Positions 44,336-57,935 of a stretch of DNA of 64,000 nt are shown here, one piece after another; within the stretch, counting starts at the first letter, position 1, and the number at the start of each line of letters is the position of its first letter. The DNA is from Dryococelus australis. Its lineage: Eukaryota; Arthropoda; Insecta; Phasmatodea; Phasmatidae. A model generated the notes under the pieces. It ran no database searches. It saw only the letters and a program-made list of their open reading frames with translations, and was not told the origin of the DNA. The stretch spans positions 228,730,765 through 228,794,764 of the forward strand of contig CM056993.1 in NCBI GenBank assembly GCA_029891345.1, read 5' to 3'. Both the position numbers and the translations under genes were made by a program.

Positions 44336-45952
44336 TCCTTGTCAGACTTGTCAAGCATACTACAACATTACTGTTGACACAGTACATAACATTTATACAA
44401 GTATGTCCACAAAGAACATGTCTTCTCGGGCAAACCATCTCTACAGGATATACCATCCACACTGTATACCATATTTATGTCTTCTACCGGTGCCTGGTGA
44501 TTAACTGAAAGCACAGGAACACCTATACCTGTGCAGTTTTTATATACTCTCTCCAATGCTCAAAAATAAGTGTTTCGTCTTTTAATACATATATGTATTC
44601 TACGAAAACTATGTGTCCAACCATGTGCAAGTCCATTCATGTTTGAACTTGCAAAACTGTTGCTTCAGCATTCCATATATTATTTGATGTTTAATAAGTG
44701 CAGAGCACATATACTCAGCATGCAGGTAAATTATTTCTGCTGCTTCGCATATTTCACCAATATACTAGTCATACTATGTAAATGGGATTCAGAAAGCACT
44801 GCGTCATTACATCGCAGATACATTCCAATTTCATGAAATTGTATTTTTCCTTCGTCTCAGCCAATACTATGATTATGCTTTTCAGTGTTTTGTATATTGT
44901 CTTTTTGTTTACCGACAGTTTATACATGTATGGAATCTGCCATATTCAAGTCTTATCATTGTCCTTGTCATAAAGATTTCCTTAACCATGGAATTATTTT
45001 AGATCCGAAAGCCTTTCCAACTATGGCACATTTCAACCATGCGTATACTATAACACAATAAGCGATATAACATATGCACTCATATGTTCATGTTCTCTGC
45101 AGACTTCACGACTTGGCCTTTGCATTGGTATGATGAAGGCAGGTCATGAAATATCAGGCATAAAGCATACATGTATATAGGAATTTTACAGAATTTCGTG
45201 ATCTCGATATTGAAGTATATTACATTCAAACTAATATGATAGTCATGTTACCTTCTAAAACCACGAGTGGAACTGTACCCTAGAAATTACCTTGCTCAGA
45301 ATCAGAGAAGCTTTTGTTTGCAACAGACTTGCTGAAATTCAATGTACATTCGGTATGCATGTTCCGACATTTCATGCGTAAGTCTGCACTCATACCAACA
45401 TATATGTAGTTTCTGTTACTCTGAAGTAATTTCATATTGTGCGTTTTATTAGTGACGAATTATAAACAGCTCAATCTCATATTGTGTTGTCTTCTGGTGT
45501 GGAGTTCAGTCATGATGAATCTAGTGTTTAATTGTAGCAAAGTTGAACTTTACCATTAATTTTTTATGTTTGTTTAAGGTCAAGACATGGTACATATTTA
45601 GACACCAAATCCTCAATGCCACATCTGTACTTCTATCATTTTCAGTACGTTAATGTGCTTGGCAGTGCTGAGATGAATATGAGGCAGTTCAGCCGATATG
45701 CAGCATCAGCTCCAATGAGCCTAAGATAACTTAAGTATACACGAAGCCATTCATATGCATTATTCCAGAAAATGTCCAAATTATTACTTCGAATCAACGA
45801 TGAAGTGTTTCGCAGTGGTGAATATAAAATAATGGGGATTGGGACATAAATAAGCTTGAGACCCTACCTTTCATTCTGAACTAGATAAAGTTATATTTTT
45901 CTTTATACCAAGTGTATTATTAACACTGGAGTATAAATAAATATATTTATTA
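44336..45952. other. Non-coding, nothing recognised
   Basis: Several short frames on both strands without motif, splice context or similarity known to me. Confidence 0.4.
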
Positions 45953-46110
45953 TAAATTTCTAAGCTTCTGGGAATGAGCCGCGTCGTGGATTTCTTCTCC
46001 GATGTTTCGGCAATCATTGTAGCTGCCATCGTCAGAGCAGCTACAATGACTGCCGAAACGTTGGAGAAGAAATCCATGACGCAGCTCACACCCAGAAACC
46101 TAGAAATTGA
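45953..46110. repeat. Inverted-repeat hairpin of about 75-bp arms
   Basis: The left arm contains GTCGTGGATTTCTTCTCCGA and CATTGTAGCTGC. The right arm is its inverse (GCAGCTACAATGACTGCCGA, GAAGAAATCCATGACGC), with about a 10-bp loop near CATCGTCAGA. Arms differ at several bases. Confidence 0.88.
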
Positions 46111-49100
46111 TGACAATGGCCACAAAAGCCTGTAAACTATTTTATACTTTTTATTGAAATGGAAAACTATAAAATGAATAAAAGAGTATATCCACTGAAT
46201 ACCGACATTTATATGTAGTATTAAAACACCATGCTTTATGCTAAGTACCTGTGTGGTTTGATCGTAATACAGCATTCTTAGTGGGTGTCTATGTTAATCA
46301 CTGCGGCTTTTATTCATCATCATTGCCTAGCATTATCTCTAGTATATTTCATACCGAAAATTTTTCTTTTCAATAAATTTAAACATTTTAGTAATCTTAG
46401 AGTCTCCAACTTCTCATTTATTGTCTCAGGGAATTCATTTGGTGCTTATGATTGTGGTCTCTTATTGTCGAAGTTATACCTCCATCTTGTATATGGTTTA
46501 CCTCTGTACCGTAGAGCAGATAAGTGATGCCATCGATCCAGTGAAGTACAACACTAAACGAAATTTTTGTCGTTGTGAAATTAATTTTATCTTCTTTCTT
46601 TAGAGTTCCTTGAATCTCCAGAGAGATCAGCAGAGAAAGTACAGACACCTTAGTGTTTTATGGCGATCTCTTATTCATCTCATAAGCTGTACAGTCAAAT
46701 TAGGAAAAGCTTTTATGCACGACGTTTCTTGATCATCACAGTCTTAGAAAAGTAATGGCTTTTCTATTATTAAATTGTCTTCCATGTTGATTGATTTCGA
46801 GGCTGGGACTACAACGAAAAGATTTCTCCTCATTAAATATCATTGTATTATCTTGTAAAGTAGTGGCCATTTCTTGCCTCGACATTTTATTTACGGTTAT
46901 GGGTTAGGAAATGTCTTAATCCAATTGTTTCAATGCAGGCATAGAGAGATATCTTTAACTCTCCATGATGGTCGACGATCGTCACAATTTCCATTGTGCT
47001 CCTAACGATGGCTGTACTGTAAAATATGGTATCCAACACTTCTAACATAGAGGGCCAATGGTGGGATTTCATGTAGTGTATTATTCGGTGTTCCATTATG
47101 ATAAATGTCACTGGCCAAGTTACACTTTGTATTACACTTGGTTGTAAAATATTGAAAGGCTGCGATGATTCGTAAGGTTTTCCAGATTTGCAGGTTATAC
47201 TGATTCAAGACCCAGCTCTTGACCAGCTGTACTGAGTTTCACAATAAATTATAGATCATCAATGGGACTGATCATACTCTTCAGAGTGTTGAGAATTCCA
47301 TTGAGATTTAAAATATTTCTGTAGGCTGTCTGTCAGCGATGTCTCCTCATATCAACTATTTCCTCATAAGAGACTATCGGCATAACCAAATCTAAGGATA
47401 TTGTAGTGCATTTGTTGAAGTTTAACTTGCTGATTTAACATCAGAATCCAACATTGCAGTGTGTTATTGAAAATTAACCAACCCACTGCACACTTTCCCC
47501 TCAAATTAAAGTATTCGGAAATGTATGTCAAGCAGCTTCGAGCTTCAGTTCGTCAAAATATTACAGACATGATTAACGATGCGTGACCAGTTATTACACT
47601 TCAAAATTATTTCCTTTTTCAACACAGTAATGTATCAAATGCACAAATGTTCTTGGTTTAAAATGTTTCAAGATTTCCAGATTTATAGTTGTCAGTGCTG
47701 TTCATTTCATTTACCGTCTCGGTTCCTGTGGCGGATACAAACCGAACTGTCTTTTTACTCTGTATTTTTCTTGCACTTTCATGTGCAATCTCACTATGTT
47801 TCAGTATGCAGTGTGTAGTAATGAGATTTCCAATGGTGCACTCATATCGTGTATGATCAAGTTGCAATTCGTAACACACGTACATACTTCCAGTATGTGG
47901 TGTTTTATCTTTGTTGTGCATATTATTCCCAGTTCATATTTGTTAGCATTCTTATAAATAGTAATATCGTGTTATTTTCTGTTTTAGTTTCCTTTATTGC
48001 CTTTCTTAATATTCCATATTCCATTTGATAAGGTAGCGGGTTGGGCAAGGTAGTAGGTTATATCTTTGTATCAGATGCAATAGCTTCTGTGTTCGCATAG
48101 TGTTGCTGGACCTTGGCCGACTGCTATCCAGTGGCGTGTAGTGAGTTTTTTTTTACAGGTTAAGCAATATAAAAGTCACACATATTTGAGTGTTTTAGAT
48201 AGCATTTAGTTAAATGACATTTAAATATGATACATTACACACTTTACAATACAGTAAATAATTGATATAAACCGGGATGTGGTTCCATTTTCAATGTCTA
48301 CTAACAAACGCAACTTCCAACTTTGTTTACGCTCCACATGTATTTACCATTTTATAATACCTAACATTAGTTAAAACAATGGAAACGTAATTAATGTAGT
48401 AATAATTAAACTGAATATTATTTATGGCTCATATTACAAATTATAAGAAATCTCTCGTTTTCCCAAACACTTTCATCCACTTTCCAAGGAAAAATTATGA
48501 CTGGGGGACGGTAACGGAATGCCTGCGTACCCTGTCCGTTTTGTTGCTTGCAAAATCGATTCATCACTAGTCGCTCCCGTTTGTGGGAATAAATACTAGA
48601 GAGCAGCACTATGCGTTTACATGATAACTTTGTTCCTCGGATCGGAAATGAGAAACTTAGAATTAAACGGGTTTAAAGATGAGGCGAAAACCATAAACGG
48701 TCAAACATTTCCAATGTGTATAGGGTTAGCATTGCTTACCTTGCGTCTATAGAATAAACACAACTGCTGCTATCTTTAGCTGCATGCAGTTGTTACTGCT
48801 CACATGATATTTCTGGTAGATCAAATTAGACCACCAAGAACACATAGCACATTCAAAAGCAAGGGTAGGAAGCCTTGCATGATATTTCCGCTACATATTT
48901 GCCTTCCTTTGGCTGTGTGTTTTCCTTTCGCATTTAGCACCCATACCCATACATACCTTGGCTTTCAAAATGTTGGAGATACACCGAACACCAATTGTTT
49001 TCCAAGTTCGTTCTCTAGCACGTTGTATCTCTCCTACTTTTTTGTGAAAGTATCTTATATGCCAAATTATGGGTTTCAAGAGCCATTTACAGCAATGAGG

Positions 49101-52099
49101 CAATGTGTTGCATACATATTTCGTTCAGGATACTAATACCACAGTCTCTGTATACCAAACCTTCGCCAAGCTTTGTTCCTGTCAATAAAACTTTTTAAAA
49201 TTAATATTCAGCACTTATTGCTTATTATTTATCATCATATTCACAGTGTATGGTTCGGCCTTGATCTTACCACTTTGAGAGATTACAGTAATGTTTGTCA
49301 AAGAGTAAACGAAACACAACACCCTTTATATATTTTAGTTTTAGCATAATGAAGATCGTGAAACCGGATGTTAGCATTCCCAAGCACCTTACCGAAACCA
49401 TTAAACAGAAGACTCGTGTGTTACATTGCATCCTGTAATAAGGTGCATAAAAATGAGTCAGAAGAAGCAGCCAATAAACATTGCTTTCAAAAGCACAATA
49501 ATAAGCATAGCAGGACTCAACTTAATGAAAGAACCCATCAAATGTATTGTAAACTCCATGTCTCAGCTTGAAGTGAAGATGGAATGTGTGAACACAAAGA
49601 TCATCTTAAATTTGACGGCTTTAGACGAACCTATTACAGGTGTTCAAAAAAGAAGGACTTGAAATGTGGTTGAAGCACAACATGAAGAGATTTTAAAATT
49701 GTAGAAAAGTTCCATAATGCATCAATTTAGTACCTAAATATATCGGCTCGCATGTATGTTATTTGCAAATAAACATTTTTAAGAGAACAACAAACTGTGT
49801 TTTATTCATTGCAATATGTCGCACTTCACTAGTGATCTATATAATTTAGTACAGTTTGTTGGCACGAAATACTAATTTACTAAATAACCATACCTTCATG
49901 ATATGTGCTAAAGAAGAAAATCTTAAGCCATTTACACACAACTTCGATAAACTCAGCAGAACAATGAAGCATGTGTAGTTGCAAAGACATGTTGAAAGTA
50001 TGAAGAATGATATACTTTTTGAAGAGGGTGATGGAACTAATTTGGAGTTGCCACTCAAAAAAATGAGCTGCATAGATCACTTGAACCCAGTGCCAATTTT
50101 TCTTGGTATTTGACATTTTTCATAAGATGTTCAACGATGACAGAAATAAAACACGATATGATTGGAGGCCGTCTGGCAAAATATCTCAATATCTGCTGTA
50201 GCTTTAAAACTCACAAAAGTGAAAGTTATACCACCCGAAGCTTCAGAACGTCTAGGGGGAGCATTGCAAGATTCTGAAAAAAAATCAACAGTGTGGTGTT
50301 CCAGTTTGTAATCGGGGTTTTCATATGAAGATTATTGTTGTCCATGTCGACCCAGGCACACAACTTATCTCTTTCTGGTGTGTTAGTGGAAAGGGGGGCG
50401 GAAGGGGCATCTACCCGACTTCCACCTGCAAATCTGACTTGGATATCTTACACAACACTTTGCCAGAATGCATTGAAAGTATTTTCCATCATTAGATTTT
50501 TCCTTATGTGGCCATTTATCATGGTGGCAGTATTAAGAATAATCGTGAAGGGATCATCTAGGCTACGTAAATAGCTCCGCACTTCTGGGATAGCATTTCT
50601 TGTGCGACTGCCTGTGATGGGTATGATTGGAGGGGAAGAGGACAGTGGACTTGAAGGTGAGAGAGAATATAGCGCGAGAAGCTATATGCGACTGTAATGG
50701 AAAGAAAGGTTTACGGTGTTATACTTCCAGAGGTTGATGAGTGTACTACGACAGCATTTATTGCTCAGCTACTCTCAAGATAGTTCTAAGAAGTCGAGGC
50801 TGCGATTAACTCGTGGTACAAAGCAGAAGTGGGGCTCGTATGATGCAGTATTGAGAATTTAACATTGTAAATATGGAGCAGAAGATTTTCTCGTTGAAAG
50901 ATATTTTTCCTTGAGCCTGGCATATTTGGGTGGTCTACTGTAAATAATTGTTTTTAATGTTATATAGTTATTGTAGTTGAAATTATATCCACCAAAATAA
51001 ATAACATACAAAATGTAAGAGACGGTTATATTGTGGAATTTAATTCATTAATTTATTTTGTCTTTAGCACTGTAAATGAATTAGCTATTCAATTAAGACA
51101 ATTTTATTTAATTACATAAATATATCTATCCTACCCGAACTTGGCTACTCTGAGACAGTTGTAACACTAATTTAAAAATCGGTTCAAGTGCTCCATCTGT
51201 ATTCAGCAAAAATTATTGAATGGTGATTATTGTAGGCTGTTATAAGAATTTATAACAATTTTAAAAACTGAAAATTTTGTATGACTCTTTGTTTCGACAT
51301 GATGCAAAAGCCAAAACTAGTCAATTGATTCTGATATTTTCACTGCATGACAGGTCTTGAACACCTTAAAGAAATAAACATATGTATCTAAAGTATTTAT
51401 AATATACTCACTATTGCTTTATCAATAGGGAATATGCCATTAGTTATGAAACCATTGTGTTCTTTTAACATTTTGATTCGTGTCAAATTTATATGCAAAT
51501 GTCAAATTTGGATTAACTGAGACAATTTTTTAAATTACAATTATGAATGTCAATAATGTGAATAAGAAGGTAACGAGGAATAGTTAGACCATTCTGTTTT
51601 GGTAATATCATGCCTTTGTAAAAGTTTTAAACTAATAAACTTTGTTTACACAAAAAGTAGTGGAAATAGTGCTGACACATCACAGGTGCGAGTCAGAGAA
51701 CATCTGATCTCGGAGTGCAAAAATTGGGAACAGCAATATCCTACTGAGTTAAATACTGAAGTGACATGGAGTATAGGAAGTGAGTGGAAGCGCACCAACA
51801 ATATGTTTACGAAATAACAACTATCATTATTGATCAAAATTGATGTGGCACATGGTTGGAGGAGTGAATATTACTGTTTTTAAGACTGTGTAAAGCACGT
51901 GATGATGCAGCATTTCCACATCATAACGTGATAGGACGGGTGAAAGTGTTTTGTGAATGCAGGGATGCCTCTCAGGATCTTCTCCATTCATAACGACGCC
52001 CTGTATGTACATGATGGACTTAGCCACGAGGGAGACTTGAGATACATAATGATGATCTACATTCTGCACGATGTTCTTGGGTTCTGCATAATTTTAGCA
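46111..52099. other. Long non-coding stretch, no supported gene
   Basis: About 6 kb of AT-rich sequence with short frames. 49400-49680 has a plus-strand Cys/His-containing frame (CYIASCNKVHKNESEEAANK) that recalls a degenerate zinc finger but breaks quickly. 50150-50900 looks like a decayed coding remnant of unknown type. 51850-52100 probably belongs to the N-terminal part of the following mariner copy. Confidence 0.35.
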
Positions 52100-52810
52100 C
52101 GTTTAATATGCCATCAAATCTCAAAGATACAATGACATCGCTATGCACTTGCACGGGAATTGCTAAACTATTATTATACGGAGTGTAATTACTTCCTTAA
52201 AAGGATCGTTACTCCCGGAAAAACCTGTACTCGGTCGTACGAAACATGCTTGAAGCGGCAATCCAATGAATGGATGCATCCTGGATGACCTCGTCTAAAT
52301 AAAATGGGACCTATGCAAGATGTGAAGGTCATGTTGATTGTGGTATGACGCCCAAAAGGTAAATCCATCACCATACTGTACTTCACAAGCAAGGGGTAAA
52401 TACAGCCTACTACTACAACTTCTTGGAAAACTACCTTCGTCCTGCTCTCAGGAGAAAGTTATGATACTTCCTGACAAAGACACCTATCGTCATTCTTTAC
52501 TATGAATGGTGTCATTCTGCTATGTGCTAACGATATGATGGATAACTGGCGAAGGAGTTATTGGAACTTTAAGTGTATTCATCTGGTATGAGCACGCATG
52601 ACTCTGATTTCTACACCAAATTAATTGATCCACTTGGTAAGGAGCAATAAGACACAAGACAATACATCGCCCATACCATAGTGCTGTCACTTCGGGATAT
52701 TAACAGAGATACATGCACTGATGGTGTATGGCACCTTCCACATGTGTGACAAGGATATAGACATGGGAAGAAGGGGCAATTACGCTTAAAGGAATGTATC
52801 TAGTGTTTCC
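52100..52810 (+). pseudogene. mariner-family transposase remnant
   Basis: From 52145 one frame reads ALARELLNYYYTECNYFLKR, then KTCTRSYETCLKRQSNEWMH, PRLNKMGPMQDVKVMLIVV and, further on, YYYNFLENYLRPALRRK and SLRDINRDTCTDGVWHLP. This order (ETW...Y...KRQSxEWxHPGxP...VMLI...YY..L...LRPAL) is that of mariner-type DDE/D transposases. The first catalytic Asp region (GDETW) reads PGKTC, and several stops and shifts occur, so it is dead. Terminal repeats were not identified. The copy may begin near 51850. Confidence 0.72.
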
Positions 52811-53674
52811 TCTGCCAATAAAGCCCGGCACACATTATACCAGTTATTCCACTACTTTTTATACCATCGATGTATGTAGGCTATCATATTATTGCCTTAT
52901 ACCTGTCAAGGAGCAAGCCTTCAAATACATCGCTATCCCAATCTTCAAGAGAATTCAATGACAAATAGAAAATCCAAATGGGCATAACCAAAAGGAATAA
53001 AAAAATATTTGAAATTTTCTTTCAGAAAATTCAGTTAAACACTTAATGCTTCCAAGCGAGAAAAGCCCTTCTATAATATATATTAAAAAATAAAAGAAAA
53101 CTTTTGCCTGATTTCCATGTGAAGAACTCACTAATGGACTTAAAATCAGTAGAGTTCAGAATGGGTGATCGATAAGAGAGTAAAGCTTTAATGCAGCACG
53201 CACTGCTCTTTCAGTATTTTAGAGAAAAAAAAAAATTATAGTATTTATTTTGAATATCATACACACAATAACTTTGTTTAAAAGTGTCGATACTTATTTT
53301 GCAATCTGCTAGAAGTATTTGTAATTCTAAAATACCTTAATTAAATGGCTTCTAGTGCAAATACATATGGTTAAGCAAAGATCAAAAGAATGCAATGTCT
53401 ATTTATTTGGTTTTTTTTTTCTTTTTATCATCACTGAATAGTTCAAAGGAATAAAAGTTGTAGAAATGATCGAATTTCTTAGTTAGTCATTACTTATTGA
53501 ACTAACAAACTGATAAGTACAAATTAATGATGATTAATTTTATTACACTAGCAATTCGCACCACCTCCTCACAATATATTATGTCTTCTTTCATGCTTTG
53601 AACTTAAAAAAATTACAATTTTGGACTAACACGGATAATTTTATCTGGAAAACACCAACATGGAGTAAGGGCAT
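52811..53674. other. Non-coding, nothing recognised
   Basis: AT-rich, homopolymer-rich sequence without a supported feature. Confidence 0.4.
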
Positions 53675-54060
53675 TAAAGTTTCGTAGTTTGTGGTCGTAC
53701 AGTGTAATCGTCAATCACCCATCGCCACCATCACACAGGATCTAATCCAAGCACCAAGAATGTTAGGCTCGAAGGTGAGGAAACGTGGTTTCCATGGCCG
53801 AGTAACTGTCCATAAACCACACATCATACACACTCTAAATCGGAATCAGTAATTTTTTACTGATTGTCAGTTGAAATTGCTCCATCCGGAATCTGTAAAA
53901 AAATATCACTAATTAATCTATTAAAATAAATCTACTAATTGAAGCAGTAGAAAACTAGTTATGTAAAGTTGGTTAATAAATAAGCACAGAGAATTCCTAT
54001 GTGATGTAAGTTAGGTACTTTTTTTTTTCGCAGAACACAAACACTGTCTACACAAAAACG

Positions 54061-54165
54061 TTTTTGGACGTGGTTGGGCTCGAACCACCGCTCATAAAGC
54101 AAAGCATGTTGAAGCTTTCATGATCAGCCATATCCACTGCCCTACTTTACCACTGCCAAACGTGT
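54061..54165 (-). repeat. tRNA-like patch in the left foldback arm
   Basis: On the minus strand GGCAGTGGTAAAGTAGGGCA (box A-like) is followed about 60 bp on by GGTGGTTCGAGCCCAACC (box B, GGTTCGAnnCC). Confidence 0.55.
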
Positions 54166-54861
54166 GCTCGTATTATAGGTACTGAATCACAAAATGTAAT
54201 ATCAAATATTGCTGTAAGTTTCGTGATGTGAAAGTATTTGTTGTTGTCGAAATTTATATAGATTTTCTGCGCAAGTACTTGTCTCTGCAAAGTTCGAAAG
54301 TCAAACTATCATTAATTTAGTTAGGATTCTGTGCGTTAAAAGATAAATGTAGTGATTTCAATATACGAGGTTATCGATGTCCACTAGTATCCGCCATTTT
54401 ACAATGCACCAAAACACTACAGATTTAAATTGTTATGTTTAGTGATACATAGATCAGTGATAATTTTACTGGCTCGATAGTGCGATGATTCAATAATAAT
54501 GGTGGATTTACACCAACAAAAGTTTTGTGGTCTGTAAGTTAACAGATCAAATAATGAGGAAACGACAAACACAGTCATTACTAGTCAATCTGTCTCTTCA
54601 AAATAACAGTTTCATTCTGTAAAATCTCATTTCATTGTAAAATGGCAGATACATAGAAAACACCGACAATACTGATAAAACTACTATATTTCTCTTTTAA
54701 AACACACAATCTGAACTAAACTTAACTTAGCATGACTTTCGCGCATTACAGAGACATGTATCTTCGTACGCATATGTGTATAGTTCGACAACATGAAGTA
54801 CTTTCACATAACGAAACTTACAGACGTTCGCTATTGTAAGTTTACATTATTACGGAAATGC

Positions 54862-54965
54862 GAGACTGTTTATCTCAGTGGCAAAGCAGCAGAGTTGGTA
54901 GAACGTCAGCAAAAAGAAACAAGAGAATGTGTTGCGTTTTGGGGTGGCGGTTCAATACCAACCAG
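54862..54965 (+). repeat. tRNA-like patch in the right foldback arm
   Basis: CAGTGGCAAAGCAGCAGAGT (box A-like) and GGCGGTTCAATACCAACC (box B-like) mirror the left arm patch. It is more decayed at box B. Confidence 0.5.
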
Positions 54966-55902
54966 TTCCAAAATTTCCGTGTAGGCCTACGTGTAATAAT
55001 TTAGTTTTGCGACAAAATAATTGTACTTAATTTATTTCAAACCGTAATGCACGGTTTTTAATCCTTGTGCTCTTTTTTAATCGACTATAAATAACTGATT
55101 TTCTACTGTTTGTATTAGTGGATTTAATTTAACTGAAGATATTAGTAGTTTTCTTTTTCTACTGAATCCGGATGGAGCAGTTTCAACTGACAATCAATAA
55201 AGAATAACTAATCCCGATGTACAGTGCAAGAAAATGCCAAATGCTGCCTCCCATAATTTAAGAAGCATCGAAACTGGACAATAGAAAAGTGGAAAACCAT
55301 TGTGTGGCATGATGCATCACGTGGCGCTCCAGTGGTAGGGTGTGGTGTGGCGAGTGCCGGAGTGGCACCAGCCTGTACAGTGCACACTGTGGGGTTACAC
55401 TGTGATCATGTTTCTCCTGGAGGATGCTTGGCTCCCTTGTTGCTTTATGTTACACCGTCAGGGCACATGTTTACGTTGACATTTTAATCGTTTTCGTGTT
55501 GCCTACCTTCGAAGACCAGTTCGGGGATGACCATTGTGTCTTTCAACATTACAGAGCCCCCGTTCATACTGCAGCGCGTGTGAGGGAGTGGTTTGACGAC
55601 AACAATGTTCCACTAATGGACTGGTGTAAACAGAGTCCTCATTAGAACCCGATTAAACATATCTGGGATGTTTTGGAAAGCCGACCTACATCGATACCTC
55701 TTCCAGTTTTTAGGAACTCCGCGAGGAATAGGCCACCATTCGCCAGGAAACCTTCGGCCACCTGATTGAATGTATACCTTCGAGAGTGCAGAATGATGTC
55801 AATGCTAAGGTTGGCCAACTGCTGGTGTTCCCGATGGCGAGCGGCCCAAACTCGTACGTCATTTGCAAGTGGGTGTCCGGATACTTTTGTTCAGGTAGTG
55901 TA

Positions 55903-57172
55903 ATATAGATAAACAAACCCATCAGTTTCTACTAAAAATGTTTCGCTCGAAATCGTAGCCAAAGGCATTCTGTAAAGGAGACATTTTCGCTCGATACCCT
56001 GAAAGCCGGCAACAAAACTCCGCACTGGGCCTGTTAGCTGCGAGGCCGAAATTGGTCTAATAGTCTTCAGTGACGACATTCAGATTTAAAGGTAGGTTAA
56101 GTTTTACATTGCGTAATAATACGCAGAAGGTTTTAGCACCTGGCTGCTGCAGCGGGCCATGACCGATGTAGTTCTAACTATGCGTTCATTTCTTTGGTTT
56201 GAGTGATAACTCAATCTCATGATTCCACGAAGTTATTGCTGGCTTGCTGCAGTTCCAGACATATTTATCTCGTACAACACAGACATCCAGTGCCAATTAC
56301 ACTGTTTTGCTATTTCTAGTTACGTTGGAAAAAGTGGTGGCACCTGCATGAAGTTTAAGTATACAACCTTTAATATTTAATTTGTGATAATTCCAATTTA
56401 CTGTTTGTACGAAAATGTTACGCATTACTTGTGATCTTGTTCGCTTACATTTGTTTGAGGTGTTGTAATTATAGCATACCGCATTTCTCTTGCGGCCTGT
56501 ACCTATCATTGCAATGGAGATAAACAAACAGAAACTTCGCTGTGTGGAGGTAAGACACTTTCAATAATAACATATGGAAAAATACTTTATAAGACCGTAT
56601 GTGAAAATAAACCATACTCTTGAAACTTAACAGAAATATATTCTACTGTTTTTGCCACAAAAAATTACTATTGGAGGGTTTTTTTTTTTTTAAGTTTATG
56701 TTCTAGCAAAATTAATTAAGTTGTGACAAAGTTAAAAATGTCAACCATTTACAAAGGTTTAAATTGCTATAATGCATATATACTGTAGAATTATATATCC
56801 GGGCAATATGAAGCCTCTAAGTAATGTTACCGGTTGACCAAAAGTTGTATTAACAGGAAGAACAAACTATTTTGTATTACTGCGCGACATTAAATCCAAG
56901 GAACACCAGTGTTTTCTGACTTGGCCTTGTAAAATGGAGGGCATAAACGAACAGTGATAGCCTCGTAAAACGAAACCACTGTATTTAAATTTTAAAGCAT
57001 AGTATGATAACTAAATGTAAATGTAGCTTAGACAAGGTCTCAAGGCTTGCAAAGCATTAAACGTGAGCCAGTTGTACATATATTTATAGAGCATAGAGTA
57101 TTTCCACGTAAGGAAAGAAAACTGCAGTTGGTCGTTATGTTCTACTGAATACACACAATAGGAAACCAAGTC
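55903..57172. other. Non-coding, nothing recognised
   Basis: No supported exon or repeat family. Confidence 0.4.
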
Positions 57173-57290
57173 AGGCATGCCATGATAGAGCAGTTGGTAT
57201 GGCATTAGGTTCTCTACTAAAGTAGTTCACGTCAAGCATGATGACGGTTGAGTTCCTATCCCAGCCATTATATTTCTACGTTGGTTATTC
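57173..57290 (+). repeat. tRNA-like SINE fragment
   Basis: GCATGCCATGATAGAGCAGT with TTGG (box A type TRGCxxAGxxGG) is followed by GACGGTTGAGTTCCTATCCC (weak box B). No second copy in the window. Confidence 0.45.
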
Positions 57291-57787
57291 TTCTTTGTGT
57301 GACAATATAACTACATATTAGATCTGAATCATTTTTAAAGCAAAGAAAATACAATAAAATTGTTAACACAAATGTAAACATCAGTTTAACACAACATTTT
57401 GTTACCGCAACATACACACCACCTCATTACACTATTCTTGTGTTTGCCGTGGCCTCCCTTGTCTGTTCTTGATCACTGTCTTTTTAACCAGTATTCTCAT
57501 AAGTAATTTTTTTTTCGTTCTCTTTTTAACTTTATTATACCTCTCAATATATACTTTCAGAAAATTAACTTATTTCCTTCGTCCATTTTTCTCCTTGTGT
57601 GAAATTTTAATTTAAAATAAAAATAATCTTATTGTTTTACTTATATTTTATGATCCGCTCTCCGTCCTTCATGTCGATCTACTTTCTAAATGAATAATGT
57701 TTAGTTATGTGCGCACAAAGGCCCAGGTGTGACTGCTGGTTGACGCTATAACACTTCCCCCTCTCTCGGTGACCACATGACAACACC

Positions 57788-57935
57788 TTTCCCCTGTGGG
57801 AAAACCGGCGAACGTGGTCGTTGACGTGTTTCCTCCTGGTACTCCAGTTTCCTCTTACATTGCATTCCGGCGCTGCTCCATTCTCAACCCACTTCACTAT
57901 CAAGCGCCGCTCAAGACTTGGCCGCTAAGCATCGA
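57788..57935 (+). repeat. SINE family B, 5'-truncated copy
   Basis: Shares the 3' body with 30186-30455 and 62250-62500: GTTTCCTCCTGG, ATTCCGGCGCTGCTCCATTC, CACTTCACTATCAAGCGCCG. The tRNA-like head is missing. Confidence 0.7.

Larger units (their letters stand above)
53831..55226. mobile_element. Foldback element with tRNA-like sequence in each arm, inserted in the Tc1 gene
   Basis: The left arm 53831 to about 54440 and right arm about 54598-55226 are diverged inverted copies. Landmarks are CACT(c/g)TA(a/c)ATCGG at the tips, TTGTCAGTTGAAA(t/c)TGCTCCATCCGGA, CTGTAAGTTTCGT(g/t)ATGTGAAAGTA and GCCATTTTACAATG at the inner ends. A spacer of about 155 bp separates them. Each arm holds a tRNA-like patch with A- and B-box-like sequence (about 54061-54165 minus and 54862-54965 plus). 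The flanks read as one interrupted Tc1 transposase, which fixes both insertion borders to within a few bases. No protein is encoded. A target duplication was not resolved. Confidence 0.82.
53675..55902 (+). mobile_element. Tc1-like transposon remnant, split by a foldback insertion
   Basis: The transposase N-terminal part at 53708-53840 reads RQSPIATITQDLIQAPRMLG then KVRKRGFHGRVTVHKPHI (helix-turn-helix region). The catalytic part resumes at about 55226 with RSIETG-type sequence. It continues through the VLPTFEDQFGDDHCVFQHY / APVHTAARVREWFDDNNVPL block at 55495-55620 and an NPIKHIWDVLE motif (usually NPIEHLWDxLE). The second catalytic Asp region (QHDNAP in the family) reads QHYRAP. The 3' terminal repeat GTGTCCGGATACTTTTGTTC...GTAGTG lies at 55871-55902, next to TA. 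The 5' terminus was not found. The 1.4 kb between the two parts is foreign. Confidence 0.8.

Noticed and set aside
45871-46275. A 134-codon minus-strand frame
   Set aside because: It runs through the hairpin at 45953-46110. The Ala/Thr-rich part is the palindrome and no motif is present.
49368-49662. Possible zinc-finger or chitin-type Cys/His frame
   Set aside because: Cys/His spacing does not fit a C2H2 finger, the frame is short and no exon borders were found.
54061-57290. Functional tRNA genes
   Set aside because: Box A and B resemblances exist, but no paired acceptor stem or anticodon arm could be folded by eye. They read as SINE or pseudo-tRNA sequence.
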